Source: Phoronis australis
Taxonomy: Eukaryota; Phoronida; Phoronidae
Direction: 5' to 3'
DNA length: 64,000 nt
Assembly (NCBI GenBank): GCA_002633005.1
Contig: NMRA01000689.1
Span: 1 to 64,000, forward strand
Shown: piece after piece, positions 25,598 to 38,800 of the stretch
Position numbering within the stretch: the first letter of the stretch is position 1
How the letters are laid out: every line of letters starts with the position of its first letter
Notes under the pieces: generated by a model
What the model saw: the letters and a program-made list of their open reading frames with translations, nothing else
Told to the model about the DNA's origin: nothing
The model's database searches: none
Translations under genes and position numbers: made by a program

Positions 25598-25703
25598 CAT
25601 GCGCGCGCTAAGGGATGCAGCTGTCTCGATTTTTTGGGTTTGTGGACCTGATTACTAATGCATTGTTTATTCGTACCCCGAGCCCCCTGGATGCGCGCAT
25701 ATG
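25598..25703. mobile_element. TIR element family A, copy 4 (short derivative)
   Basis: It begins 'catgcgcgcgc' and ends 'gatgcgcgcatatg'. It keeps 'gtggacct' and 'ccccgagccccctgg' from the family but is only about 106 bp, so it is internally deleted. Confidence 0.5.
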
Positions 25704-27968
25704 CTAGTCAGCAATTTGCATTCGAACTGCCAAATGGCATCTGATAGAATTTTAGGGGGGGGCATGGCGGCCCTTTGACCCCCCTCCCCTCCCCCAATGT
25801 ACACAAGGGGTCTCCAGCTGGTGTGCTAACCAAACTTTCTTCACGCCCGATAGTCGAAATGCTTTACGTCTAGATTTACAATAATTTATTCTGTAAAGCT
25901 GCCAAGCATAAGGTATGAAATCCAATTTTAAATTTAAGACAAGCTGCAATAATGACAGATGGTTTTTGTGTCCAACTCGGATCATAGATCATGCGTGGTT
26001 TTGACGTTTGACAAACAAAAAACTTTAATTTGAATTTAACCGTCTTAGTCGCGAAACTAGGTTCCAGAAAACTTTGAATGCCATTAAAATGCCAACACGT
26101 TTTCGCACTACAGATTTACAGTATGGTGCATTTTTCGGACACTCTGGTCCACCTATTTTTACTCTTTCGGTGAGGTTCGCTACCAGAAACAGTTATCACC
26201 GTAAAGCTAAGAGGGGGCAGAATTTCAATAGAAGCCGCTTCGTCGGACAGAATCTAGGGAATTGGTTAGGCCCGTTGGAGTTCATAAACACAGGTGCATA
26301 TCCCAAAACAAGGGAGTCTTCAGTACAAATAGAGTCTCCCAAGCATTTGTCGTCTTGGAGCGGACGCTTGACACATTTCATAGCATTTACTGTAATTTTG
26401 TTTCTGTCATATCGTTACAAATGGGTACATTTACATTACATTGACATTTTAAGTCGCATTTGAAAACTTTTCCTTGTTTGCGAGTCCAGTTAATGTAAAC
26501 AATTAAGATGACACTGTCAAGCACGCTATAAATACAAAACTGAAAGGTTAATTGTTTACACTTTTAAAAACTATTTTACTTGCGTGGTGTCTTAACGCCC
26601 CCGACTCGATGAAAATAAATGAGAGTTAGCTCCCTCATTTTCTTTCCCGTGATTGACGTCACAAGCAGACATGTCGGACGAATCGTACCAATTAACTGAT
26701 TTTTTTGGCTGAACATGCAATTTATATGTGAATGAACAACTTTGCTAAGGGAATGTTCCGGCAATAATCTCATAAAGATGAAAAACAGACCCGGTCGGCG
26801 GAAACCTATTACGATTGATCTGCTAATCTATCTGTCTCATCGACGAACCCAGTGCTAACACGGCAACCCAACCACCAACAGACCATGGTATTATGCCTCT
26901 TGTTACGTCTGGACCACGGTTTGGAAATTTGATGATTATATTTTGGCCACAGTTAAATAAAGATAATACCGACTATAGTACTGACTGTAATTTTACAAAT
27001 GGTAAACTTTAGCATTATTTTGACATCGGTGACATTAACTTATGAGGATGCGCGCAATTGCCAGCAATCGGGTGCTCAAAAATCGTACTCAGAGCTGTCG
27101 TAAGATCCGAGTTTCATCCAGGTAAGACTGAACAGTCAATCAAAAGACCATGTTACTCAAACTTTGAGTTAGGAAACGATTTTTCTGAACTTAATGTCGC
27201 CAGAGCTTCAGAAAATCCATTGCATTAGCATCCAAAAACAACTTGCATGGACCTAAAATAGTGCTGGTCACAAACTTCTAGCCGCGAGCTATTTACAAGA
27301 TTTGTTAGGCAATGTCCTCATCATTATAGTATTTTTATTTCCCCTCGCACCACCCTCATTCAGCCACCGAAAGGGTCTGTAGAAAAACAAGACAATCAGC
27401 CCCGTGTTGTTCGTGTGCCCCAGGTGCTCCAACTTCCTCAGAGATGAGCGAGTCGTTCAGCAGAACTTTGGGTGTTCCTAATGCTCGTTGCTGGTGTGTT
27501 ATTTATGCTGCAAAAATAATGATTTCGTTTTTATAGTTCAAAACAGTCATTTCTCAAAATAAATGTCGCCCACATCATTTTACTGTACTGGGCGCATATG
27601 CGGGCAACGAGTTTTAAATATGCTTAAATAGCTTTATTTTATCTGATGCATACTGGCCTATAGCAAATGCAATACTTTTGAAAACAAGCATTTCATTTTT
27701 GAATCTTGCACACAAAAACGGTGGCTCACTGGAGAGGAAACAAAACTTAATCGAGGTCGGGATGCAGCCGTAAGACTAAACCACCCAGCTACAAGTTTAG
27801 ATAAACGTTTTGATAATAGTATGTCGTGCGCTCCCCCACCCCACCCAAGCTACGCCACGCCACTGATTTATATGACAACTTCTGCTTGAATACTTTCGCC
27901 AGGTGGCGCAGTATGTTTTACTCTCTTTGGTTAGAAGAACTTGCAACTATGAAACCCATCATGGGCAC
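25704..27968. other. Intergenic sequence, no supported gene
   Basis: It includes G/C-rich repeat-boundary sequence at about 25755-25800 ('gggggggcatggcggccc' and 'ccccctcccctccccc'), typical of dispersed repeats. The 129-residue plus-strand frame at 26074-26463 shows no domain and is not supported as a gene. Confidence 0.5.
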
Positions 27969-29652
27969 TTTATTAACCAAACTTCCATCTTACTAACTTC
28001 TATGCAACCTCATTCTCAACTGACATGTATGGTAATATAGAGACACGCACATTCCCAGATTCTCCACTTGATAGTAAGACCTTAAGATGTACACAACACA
28101 CACACACCAAATTTTAAAGAATAAAATTCAAAATAGTACAAACAGCATACTGCATCACACTGAACTCAATGTTGACAGTAATAAAAAATAATCTTCAACC
28201 TCTTCTAACAACATTTAGTGTTTCATTAAACAGTTACAGCACAATCTTGATGAAGACACCCAAGTCTTGAAATAAAGGCAAGGAGCCACGAATTTCCAAG
28301 AAAATTTCCGTGATCCATTTAAAAAAAGCTTAGATATGTTTTGTCGGACACTAAAAATCAGTTGTTCTGACAGGAATTCATTGATACAAGAAATTTACAT
28401 CTCGACTTTGAATTACACAGCGGCCACACCTATACTGATTTATCATAAGTGATTCACAACTTAATGGGTGCAGGTAAGTGATATTGGTGATAAATATGTA
28501 TTAATGATCCCGGTTTAACCTAGTTTCATTAATGGAAGTGTAAATCCCCGGGTTTATCTTACTTTTGCAGAACTGGCAAATACTCTCCCTTATTCACACC
28601 TGTAATATAATCCACCTAGTCATAAGGGTGTGTTGGTGTGCTCAGGACAATGTTATTCCCAGCTCGGTAAAATTTCATGACAATATTCAGCGGCATGAGC
28701 TGAAATACTGGACGCCATGACTTAAACTTCACCAATTCCCAAACTGGCCTATAACAGCTGAACTTCCGATCAGAGTCCCAATTCTCCCAAACTAGCAAAC
28801 ACATATAGTAAGTAAAATGAGATAAGAGATTGGGAATTCACTAAATATCTTGGAAATGGTGCATTTCAAAGACCAAGATTTCAATAATGGTAATGGTCCT
28901 TGTATGTATTCTACATACAAACAAATCTGTCTTCTGTACCGAGTACACATTAGATTCATTAAACAACTTAATTCTGCACCACAACAACACCGCTATTCAA
29001 CACAGGCGAATGAAGCCTGCACTACAGCAAGTAAACCATTGACCCGACAAATGAGGTCACATCAGCAACGAAAAAGTCTTGTTAGAAAAATGCTATCTAG
29101 TCATGCAATAAGACAAATCACGCTTTATCAGAGTTCATTAGTACAGTTCGAGCTGAGACAGTTGTAGGCATGTTCTTGCAAACGTGACATTGTGTTTTGT
29201 AGAAGATCAAAGACATTGCAACAGACATAAAATTCACACCTTTTCATATTCAGACTTAATAAACAATGTTAATGAATGGTTTATATTTACAACCAAGGTT
29301 ACCACGGACAGTCTCAGCCAAGACCGGACTTCGACCTTTGATAAAACCACTCCTAGAGGAGACCAAAGTATAAAATCTAAGCCTTTATTTGAGCATAATC
29401 ATGGCACACTTTCAATGTGGAGATATAGTTCAAATAGGGAGTACACAGCCTCAAAGAGTCAATGTCTATGGATAAACCTAGCTTGCAAAAAGCTAGTTTG
29501 TCAAAAGAACAATCCATAAAATCACGAACTGTCACCTATACTGAACCACTATCCCCACGACAACTTCCATCGGAGGCCGCATGATCCCTTATTGTATTGA
29601 CAGGCTGCCCATACAGATCCCTACTGTATTGACAGGCTGCCAATACAGATCT
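27969..29652 (-). other. Probable 3' untranslated region of the NF-kappaB gene (extent unknown)
   Basis: This lies directly downstream of the stop codon at 29653. Candidate AATAAA signals on the minus strand are at 29384-29389 (about 265 nt of 3' UTR) and 27969-27974 (about 1.7 kb). Plus-strand frames at 28850-29167 and 29184-29519 are antisense and have no domain. Transcript data would be needed to choose an end. Confidence 0.35.
29384..29389 (-). terminator. Candidate polyadenylation signal AATAAA
   Basis: The nearest canonical hexamer downstream of the NF-kappaB stop codon on the minus strand. Use is unproven. Confidence 0.35.
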
Positions 29653-29678
29653 TTACTGTATTGACAGGCTGCCAATAC
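29583..29678 (-). repeat. Three 32-bp tandem units spanning the NF-kappaB stop codon
   Basis: Each unit on the minus strand starts GTATTGGCAGCCTGTCAATA (third unit GTATGGG...) and ends with a TAA/TAG context and 'GATC'. Unit 1 (29678-29647) contains the last codons, the degron-like GIGSLSIQ and the stop. Units 2 and 3 lie in the 3' UTR. The array looks like a local duplication of the C-terminal coding end. Confidence 0.9.
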
Positions 29679-29847
29679 CAGATTCCAGATGTTCCTCATC
29701 CCCGCTGGCATCTTTCAGTTGTTGAATGGGAAAACTTTGTCTCGGTTTCATTTTACCGCACACACGAGCCCTGATAATTCTGACGATGTTCACATGACCC
29801 ATTTCCACCAGTAAGTTACACAGCCGTTCTATGGTACCGTCGTAAAC
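29653..29847 (-). CDS. NFKB1: NF-kappaB exon 17 (last coding): end of death domain and C-terminal tail
   Basis: The acceptor is CCAG before 29847, phase 0. It codes 64 residues and a stop. It opens with VYDGTIERLCNLLVEMGH, the last two helices of the death domain. It ends with an acidic tail containing ESGIGS, which resembles the DSGxxS motif phosphorylated by IKK and bound by beta-TrCP in p105 and IkappaB. The stop lies inside a 32-bp tandem repeat. Confidence 0.93.
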   Translation of the reverse strand, partial: VYDGTIERLCNLLVEMGHVNIVRIIRARVCGKMKPRQSFPIQQLKDASGDEEHLESGIGSLSIQ

Positions 29848-32800
29848 CTGGATTCAAGAGAAGAAAGTAGTTTGTTTGACGGATTAAGAAAAAAACAACA
29901 TTACATGAAATTTTACATGCTTGACGATTTTGTTTAAAACATTTGATCGACACTGAAGCAAACAAAATATTCTTTACAATTGTTCACAAAGAACCAGAGA
30001 AAATGCCCGTTGATATCTCACTGGTAAACAAGGATTCTGAACAGAATTGGGAAAGGGTGGAAGGAAAATTCTAAACGGTACAAAAACCTTGACGACTTTG
30101 CATAGAGCAAGAACTGTAGGCGCACAGCTCGAGTTGGCAGCATGCAGCTCACCAGTATGACTTCAGATTGTGTTTGGCGGACAGGAAAAAGTCTCAGGTC
30201 AATAAAGCGAGTAGCAAAGTCGAACAATAATTAAACTGAAATGCGCTTCAAAATTGATGGCGACTTTAAATTAATGATATTTTTTTCCTAGATTCAATTC
30301 CTTGGATTCACAACTGTCCTGTTTATTACGTGAAATCAGTACATTTGTCACCACAGCTCAGCCATATCAAAAATGCTCAAATTACAACAGAAAGTAAACA
30401 GACAGAAGTCGGGATTGTTTGGCAAAAAACGGGCAAGGTCGGACCGTGAAATGCACCTCCAATGTTTCCGACCACCTGCGTTCTCCATAGGGCATAATGA
30501 AGAGGAATTCAGTTAGATTGAGTTAGGGACAGCAAACCAAAATAAAACTTGGAAATATATCTAAAAAAATTATGAAATTGAGCTAAAAATTTTTTACGTA
30601 ATCAGAGAGTTGACATTGGACGCCCTGTTGCCATGAGGGAAAAATGGCAGCCTCGGATCAGCTGACATGGTGATGAGTCGTGTAAGGGTAAACTGCAGTA
30701 ACCAGTGAATGGTGTATATATACCGAAAAAATGGAACGGGTTTACGTAACTTTTAACAATGGTGACAGCAGCACGTTTTTTATTTTTTTAGTCGACAACC
30801 TCCGGCCCCCGTTTTGACGACCTCAGTTTTCATTTGGCAACGTGGTAATTAGTACGAGTTGGCACTACGCTACGTGGCTGGCACTGTGTGGGGGTAGTTT
30901 ATAGTTAATAAAACCAGATAATAAGTGGCAGATGTGCCACGAAATCTACAATTCTTACAAATGTGCCATGGACCAAACAATTAGATTTAGGGAATGACAG
31001 GTGTCTTTTGTGTGAATAAGTAATGTAAACACAATTAGGCAAAAAATATTAAATGATAATCAGCATCAAAAAAAGGTTCTTATTAACCTCTTTGCTACTG
31101 CGTATTGGGTGATTATCAAAACTATAATATCATACTTTGAAATTGTGCGTTTTTTTCATTCTGTGTCGACGCTGGTTACCACATTTTATTTGATTGCACA
31201 TTTCACAATCCTGCTTGGACCTTGGACATCAATAATTTCCTCAGTTAAAGCATAAATCCAGGATTTTGGATGTTTTGCCAAATGATAGAGAACCCTTCTA
31301 CGTGACTAATAGACTTCCTTACAGCAGATCAGTGGACGCCTGATAAGGCCAAAGACAAAACCTTGCTACAGCATTCTTACATGGTGTGGCCTGCTATGAC
31401 TTCTATCACTATGCAGACCATTGTAAGTGTTACTGTAACTGAGCAGTTGCTACACTGTGAAAATATGATCGGGAAAGCAATTTTCAAATTTTCCATCACA
31501 ATAGATTCAATACACAGCAGTTAGAAAAGGGTTTTGCAATCATGGCCCACTTATAGATAACCTCGACAAGACAGTGTGCCACATAAGTTAAACTCACTTC
31601 GTAAGCATTAAGCAGTTGAACGGTTGGCCCCGAGTTGTCACCCAAACTACTCAACCGAAACAAGGACACGAGATCTTTCAGTCCCATGGCGTCAGCCAAA
31701 GCAACCCAGTCTTTGCCGCGCTCACAATGATCCAGTAGTTTCCCAATCTCACACCGTGTGGTGTGGTCGAGCAGTGACATATCACCTGAAAACGACAAAT
31801 AACAATTTGCTGTGTACATACAGAAAGGACCAAATAAGAGTAGCGAAGGCTATTGAATTAAAAATGAGTAACTACATCAGCCCGAGTTATCATCATTTCA
31901 AATTAATCTATCAACTCGAAATTCACAATGAAAACAACTGGTGTTGTAATTGTAACTTAAATGAAAAGAAAGATGAGACAGCAGAATTGGGTGAATTGCA
32001 TCACTGAAGTTTAAAATGTATCAACCAAACTTTGATGATCCAAACTTCATGGGCGGCACACCATAGGGGGCTAGGGGGCTATAGCCTCCTCACTTTTTTC
32101 AGTGCTACACTGCCCGTGAACTTACCTAAAGAGTCAGCGCTTGACTTGAGCGATACACCTTCATCACTTTCTGTGTCGTCTGAGTCTTTTTTGCTTTTTA
32201 GACTGGCATGGAATGAATCACCTCGCAATACTCGAATGAGCTGTTAAATAGAACAAATATCGAGACTTTTGCATCAGGCTGTCTATAACAAACAACACAC
32301 TGATTTAGCAAACAAAGACAAATTTTCAAAAGCATCTTAATCTCATAGAGCACTACCCTATACACTCGTGTATACCCCCATGTGTCCATATTCGAAATAA
32401 TGCTTTTTTCAAAACTTACGCTCATTGACATGTGTTTTCTACATAAGCCTGTGTGCCTCACTTCACTTACAGATGAAGGCAAGTATCCCTGGTATATTCG
32501 TGTGTCTTAAATGGGCTGTTTTTTGTATGCCTCAACACTTCATAATAAATCACAAGCAATTATTAAGCCTATATCATTTTGTAACTCGCACGTTGTTCTC
32601 AAAGCTTGTTCCCAGGCTTTAGTCAAGTGTTTTGCACATACTAGGCAAATACGCCTATTCCAGATATTGCCAAAACATGAATCACAATATGTGCATAGAT
32701 GGTACATTTCACCCCGTCCAGACACAAACTATTATAAAAGAACAGTCTGATTGAGAATCTTCGTGTTTTTTTTTATTTCATTCATTTATTTCATATTTTA

Positions 32801-35800
32801 TTTTATTGTATTTTATTCAGAAACTGACGATAAATAGGAAACCAATTAAAAGTAGTACAACCAGCACATGAAGGTTCTCAGGCCTAGGCAATTACCTTGT
32901 CATTGTCCCTGGCTAGATCAAAGGGAGTGTGTCCTTCGTCGGAGTCGGGCTTTTTTTCAAAGTTTGTAACCTTGGGGTCAGAGTTAGCAGCCACCAACAG
33001 AGCAGTGAGACCAACATGACCCATGCCACAAGCATAGTGTAGTGGGGTGTCTCCGTTCAATGTAGGCGCGTTGACATCAACAGAGGCCTTAAAGCATTGC
33101 ATGGATATGTCATCAAAAGGTTTAAGAAGTCATGTTATTTTAGCTAAAGCAAACATTTCATAGGCACTATTTTTAATGATGCACCTATTTAAGAAACTCG
33201 TACAAATCCTTACAGAGCCAAATGCCACCGAAAAACAGATAAAACAGATAATAAGATGCAGAAGTTTACAGTAACATTGAGTGAATTTTCTCTCCCAGTT
33301 AAAGTTGCAACCACTGGAACGCAAAAGCAAACTTTTTTACCAAAACTATCAAAAAGTTAACTGCATGCATTTTTCAGCTTACCTCCAAAATAAGGTATCC
33401 AGTGATGGATAGGTCCTTTGTCTCCACGGCAACGTGCAGAGGTGTTCGCCCACTGCGGTTATCTGCAAGACTCATGTCAGCCCCGAACACGTGTAGTAAC
33501 TTGAGACAGTTCAGGCTGCAGGCTCTTGAGGCCAAGTGAACAGCAGCGTACCCTGATACACAGACAAATTAACAAAACCGTAAGGATGTCGAAAATTGCC
33601 AAAATGTCTTCCAGGTAAAACTGAATAACATTAACTGTGGAAGACGCCACTACACTACCATACTTATAATACATTTGTTTATGGTGACATGTACTGGCAT
33701 TGACAGTCTTTTAAAATGTTACTGAGTAAGGAACAAGCAAGACCAGTTTTTCAACGTTTAGTGGCCCGTGTAGATTGAAACATGTTTTTGACACAAATCG
33801 TGTTTAATGCCATTTTAAAGGTGGGGATAACAAGCATGGATGTTTAAAAGTGGAGATTTGGAAAATTAAGGGTTCAAAAGAGCTAAGGCATAAATTTGGA
33901 TGAGCATGGTAATAAATTAATCAAGTAATTTTTCATGTTAGGAAGTAAACACGAAGGAAATATCTGTGAAACTAATAACTTATTGTTCAAAATGTCGAGT
34001 TTTCTGCTTTGAGTGACTTTCAATAGCCTTTGCATCTTTCTCAACAACAACAATGAATGCCACAGACTCTGCCTTGACATAAAGAACCGATCCAAGATGG
34101 TAGTGTTCAAGACCACAACTATGTGACAAAAATCAACAAAAAATCATAGACCACAACTTTTCAGTGCTTTAAAAACATATAGGCACATACAGTTCAGGCC
34201 AAAAGTATTGACAGACAAAACGACCTGGAATTCCGTGACGTGGTGACTGGGTGGAAGCCAAATTTTATAGGTCATCGACAGCTTAGTCTTTCCTCATGAC
34301 TGAGAATGAAGGGGGATTAACAAGAAAGTTTAGTAAAGTGGCTAACACAACCTGTAACTAGAATTTTGATGCCATAATAGTTAACCATTAATTTTTGCTG
34401 TTAACAAAATCAAGTAACCGTCATGACGGAAAAACGGCGTTTTGTCCAATTACTTTTGTCTTGTACTGCATAATTATATTTCTAAATTTGTATTGAGACC
34501 AAAAGTGCATACCAGCAACTAACAGATTGCCACTGACTTCAGTACGCACAATATAAGACAAGATGTTGATGTCAGACACAGACTAAGATGAAGACAATCC
34601 CAGACTGCAGCCACTGTTGTACCAGCTGTCATACGCACACACGCACACACACACACATGGACCAATCAAAATTGTTGTCTGTTCATGATGTCACGTGCAT
34701 CAACTACGTTGTGTATTGACACAACCCGTTGGACTGAGGAGGTTTGTGCATCATTAACACAACTTCTTAAAGCCTAATTTAAGCATGTTTAACCTTGACC
34801 CTACTCCTTTAAACCAATACAGCCAATTAGATAAAGTGCTTGGAAGTAGGAAAATGTTGACTGTTACAATTGGAAAAATTCTGTGAGAATTTGTTTAAGG
34901 CTACAAGATCCCAAAGTTTTTCACTGATTTCCAGCATTTAAAGCGGTCATAAACCCGTGTTGTGTCTAAAAATTTTTTTTTTGATTTAGCAAGCAAATAA
35001 TGCCCAGTTAGGCACATTTGAGCTAAGTATTAGGGGCCCAAAAATGCAGCTTATAACCATTAGACTAAAAAATCTAGGCTCAAGATGTAAACGCTAAAAG
35101 CATTACTGCAGCACCTTAAAATTAAGCCCCATGACAGCGCCTTTTATGCATTCTGTCAAGACTTGAGAAATAAAAGAAATCCTTTGTCACTACCAAGTTA
35201 ACGAAGTTTCAATGGCAAAGAACATTCATTGCCTCCTCAATAACACTTTTGTTGTTTTGTACCCTGACTCTAAGCAACACAAATACACTAACCAACCAAT
35301 CAATGAATCACTTGAATAAAAGAAAAGTTTCAAATGTAATAAACTCCAAGACACACTCATCTGGGATATCAGCAGACACAACCAACCAATCACCATACCT
35401 TCATGATTCAGAATGTCCAGCACGCCATTCCCGGGCACTCTTCTCGCTCTGTCTCCTGTCAACAGCTTTTTCAAAGCCACGGCATTGCCAGCTTTGGCAG
35501 CAAGGTGGAATGGGGTGTTACCATGGCGATCAATGATGGATGTTTTCGCTTCAAACATGATCAACAGGTCGATGGCCTCATGTAGACCAGTCATAACAGC
35601 CAGATGGAGAGGAGTCTGCAAACAAACTCATCTACAAGTTCAGCGTGTCGAATGATTTTTAAGACTGTGAGTAAAGAAATTTTATGAGTAAATCTTTTAA
35701 ATTCAGTATTGCCCCAGATTACAAATACAAAGCTATCCAAAACTGACAAGTATGTGATTTTTTTCCAAATGACTTTTCATTAGAAGTAATAGATAAACAC

Positions 35801-38800
35801 CACTTTAAATCCAGCGTTTCAGACACAATGGACAGATATTAAGAAAATAGGAGTATTTTTGACACTTATAAATCTGGGTGGTGATGATAGTGGTCACCTT
35901 TGCAAATTCAAATCTTCACCATAACTAGCTCCTCTATACAAAATGAACCAGAGTGTCTCTAACAAATTTTCCACTCACTTGTTTCTGATGATTATATCCA
36001 TTAACAAGGCTAGACCAACTAGGCAATGTACAAGCTGCGCTGACAAGGTTACGTAGAGCATTCATCTGTCCATGGATGATAGCTTGATGAAGGGTCCTGC
36101 AATTCCATGTAATGGGTTATCAAAGCAACTACTGCACGTGCAACTCAAACAGCAGTTTCACAGATATCTTGAGAAATTAAGGGCAGATAAAAGTCTAAAG
36201 CAGGTCTCACAGGCTCGAAAGCCTTTTCTAACTTCCCAAAAGAACTAGGCAGATTGGATGACTTTACCCTTGAGGAGTCTCACATGCAGTTAGAGATCCA
36301 GATGAGTCATAATCAGGTGATCAATGAACATGACCAGACGTGTGACCTAAGCATGTCTGGTGCAACCAAATGGCATCAGGCTACAGCAAAGTGCCAGGGA
36401 CACACTAGTGACAGGCATATAAACAGAAACAACAAATAACTCGACAACAACTGCTCGCACCAGTCCAACAGAAAACGTGTGCTTTTAATTAGTTCCGCTG
36501 ACAAACACAACACGTTCATTGATTCTGAACTGAATGCGATGCCAAAGTGCATGCTGCACAGTCTGATCTTGGTAAAAACGACTACCTCACTGTGGCATTG
36601 TGGGTAACACAACAGTTGGGCACGTGATATCAGCGAGGTCGGGGTTTTTATCAACACGGCCTCAAAACACAAATCATTTACATTTTTCATAAGTTCACTA
36701 ACAAGCCAAATATTTGGGGGTTTAATATTTGCATTAAAATTCATTGATTTCTTTGATAAGTGTAGCAATGTAGAAAAAATTAAATATATGCGGAAAATAA
36801 GTACAGTGGATTGAAGCCACTGATGTTCTTTAACAAAACTTTTGAGTAAGCCCTTTTATGGGACATCCTTATAAAGCTAAAAATAGTTTCCAATTGAAAG
36901 TAAATTGAAATTGAAATGTCATGACATCAGAACAAAGAAAAACAAAAATTAAAAGCTAACTGGGAGTAAATCAGGCGACAAATTAGTCATGATTTTTTTC
37001 TAATTTTTCACCAAAACGATTACTTACGTATCACCTTCATCGTCCTGAATGGCCACCAGGTGTCTCTGAGGTGATAACACTTCCTTTACGTCGCCCGAAA
37101 CGGCGTAATTTTGTAAAGCCTCAGCAGTGCGTTCTGCTATCCGCAGTGCGACATCGTAGCCACCAGGTAGCGGATTTGGACACTCTGCAACCTCTAAAGC
37201 AGAAATATTTAATACCAAGACTTGAGGATCATAAACAACATGCCATTTATCACTACACTGAGGAATTTTTGTGTAAAGAATTCAGAACTTCGACAAACCA
37301 ACACGCCACCCCATGTGAAATAATGGTAGAAAAAACAAATGAAGTGATTTACTTAATATAAACAGCCAAAACAACTAAAGACAAAATGTAGGCAGGATTC
37401 ATGCTTTAGAACCTACTAGACAGTAACTAAGTTCTCCAGCAAACCCATACCTTGCTCTGGTAGTCCCTTGGGTACAAGGAAGTTGCCTGTGTAGGGGACA
37501 GTGGTAGAACTTGAATTGTTGGGGTTCAAGAACACCACTTGCTTGTTCTGCCAACTTTCTGAGTCAACCAAATTGTTTGTTACGGTATTTTCAGTAGACT
37601 GGAGCATTTGGACCGGAGGTTGTCCGATGAAATTTTCACTTGAAGAGAATGTGTGCAAACTTGCCGGACTGTACAATGTTGACAAAAGGACGTCACTAGC
37701 TCCCTGCTGTTGCCCGTCAAAGTTCACTTGCCTAGCTGAAGGTTTCTGAAGTGGCCTCGTGGTGGCAGCACAGTACAACATCTGGTCTCTATCATCTCGC
37801 AAGCTAAACTGCCCTGTGGTCATTTTTTGAACAGATCCATGTATTGGTTGTTGCTGACCTGAGAACACTCCTTGTGCCTGCTGTAACATGAGACCTGAAT
37901 AGCCAATAGTGGAAGTTTGTTTGATGTTGAAACTCTCAACTTCTTGGTGGCCAGCTACAGAGGAGGAGGTCGCAAACCGTCTCGGTGCCACGGCAAACTG
38001 CCGTTGTTGGACAGCTTTTACCTTCTGACTGAACATTGGCTGATTGACAGAAAAATTGATGTCAGGCATCGAAACACGTGTTGTTTTCTCATGCCTGTTA
38101 TCAATAAGTGAACAATCCTCCACTAAATCCAATTCATCAGACTTCGGCAAGTTGGGGCTCTGAAGCATTTGCTGCTTGCCTGAAAACACAAAGTAATATG
38201 CAACGGTTATGAAAAATTAAGATTCAACAGATAATTTGTACCAAAGCAGCCATAATTACAAGTCGCTAGAAAGAAAGGCAGGTCACCCAAAAAGTTCCCA
38301 AATGTGACATAAAATTATGCATCAATTTGATATAGTTAACAATTCAAAAATTTGTCTATGTTTCAAAGAGACGCAATTTTCAGTGACAGTGCATGGTTTA
38401 AATACATCTCCAAAATCAACCAAATGATCATGCCTGTGAACTAACAGAGGCAATGTGGCCCAGTGTGATGGGTGCCTGTTTTCTTTACTCGAGGTTCGTG
38501 GGTTCGAATCCCACTGGGCCACACTGCTAGACCCTTGAGTCAGGTTTCTAGCTCCTCAGCTCGGTTTTAACTATACAACACTGAAGCATAAAAATGGTTC
38601 CAGGTGATCAGTGCAATGGGCCCACTTGCGCACTCTGCGCACGACTGGTACAATGTGTATCCGACCGCCTGCAATTTTTTTTAACGAACAGATGCTCTGT
38701 ACTTAAGTGAACAGATGCTCTGTACTTAAGTGAACAGATGTCCTGTACTTAAGTGAACAGATGTCCTGTACTTAAGTGAACAGATGCCCTGTACTTAAGT

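Noticed and set aside
26074-26463. 129-residue plus-strand frame
   Set aside because: No recognisable domain and overlapping frames of similar length on both strands; nothing separates it from chance.
28850-29519. Two plus-strand frames of 105 and 111 residues
   Set aside because: They lie opposite the probable NF-kappaB 3' UTR, have no recognised motif and no splice partners.
31624-32007. 127-residue plus-strand frame
   Set aside because: It is antisense to the death-domain exon and its intron, with no domain of its own.
36376-36768. 130-residue minus-strand frame between NF-kappaB exons 10 and 11
   Set aside because: No domain, no matching splice phase, and exons 10 and 11 join perfectly without it.
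38456-38521. Functional tRNA gene
   Set aside because: Only 66 nt between paired ends, no drawable anticodon arm, and the acceptor pairing extends to 12 bp. It fits a tRNA-derived repeat better.
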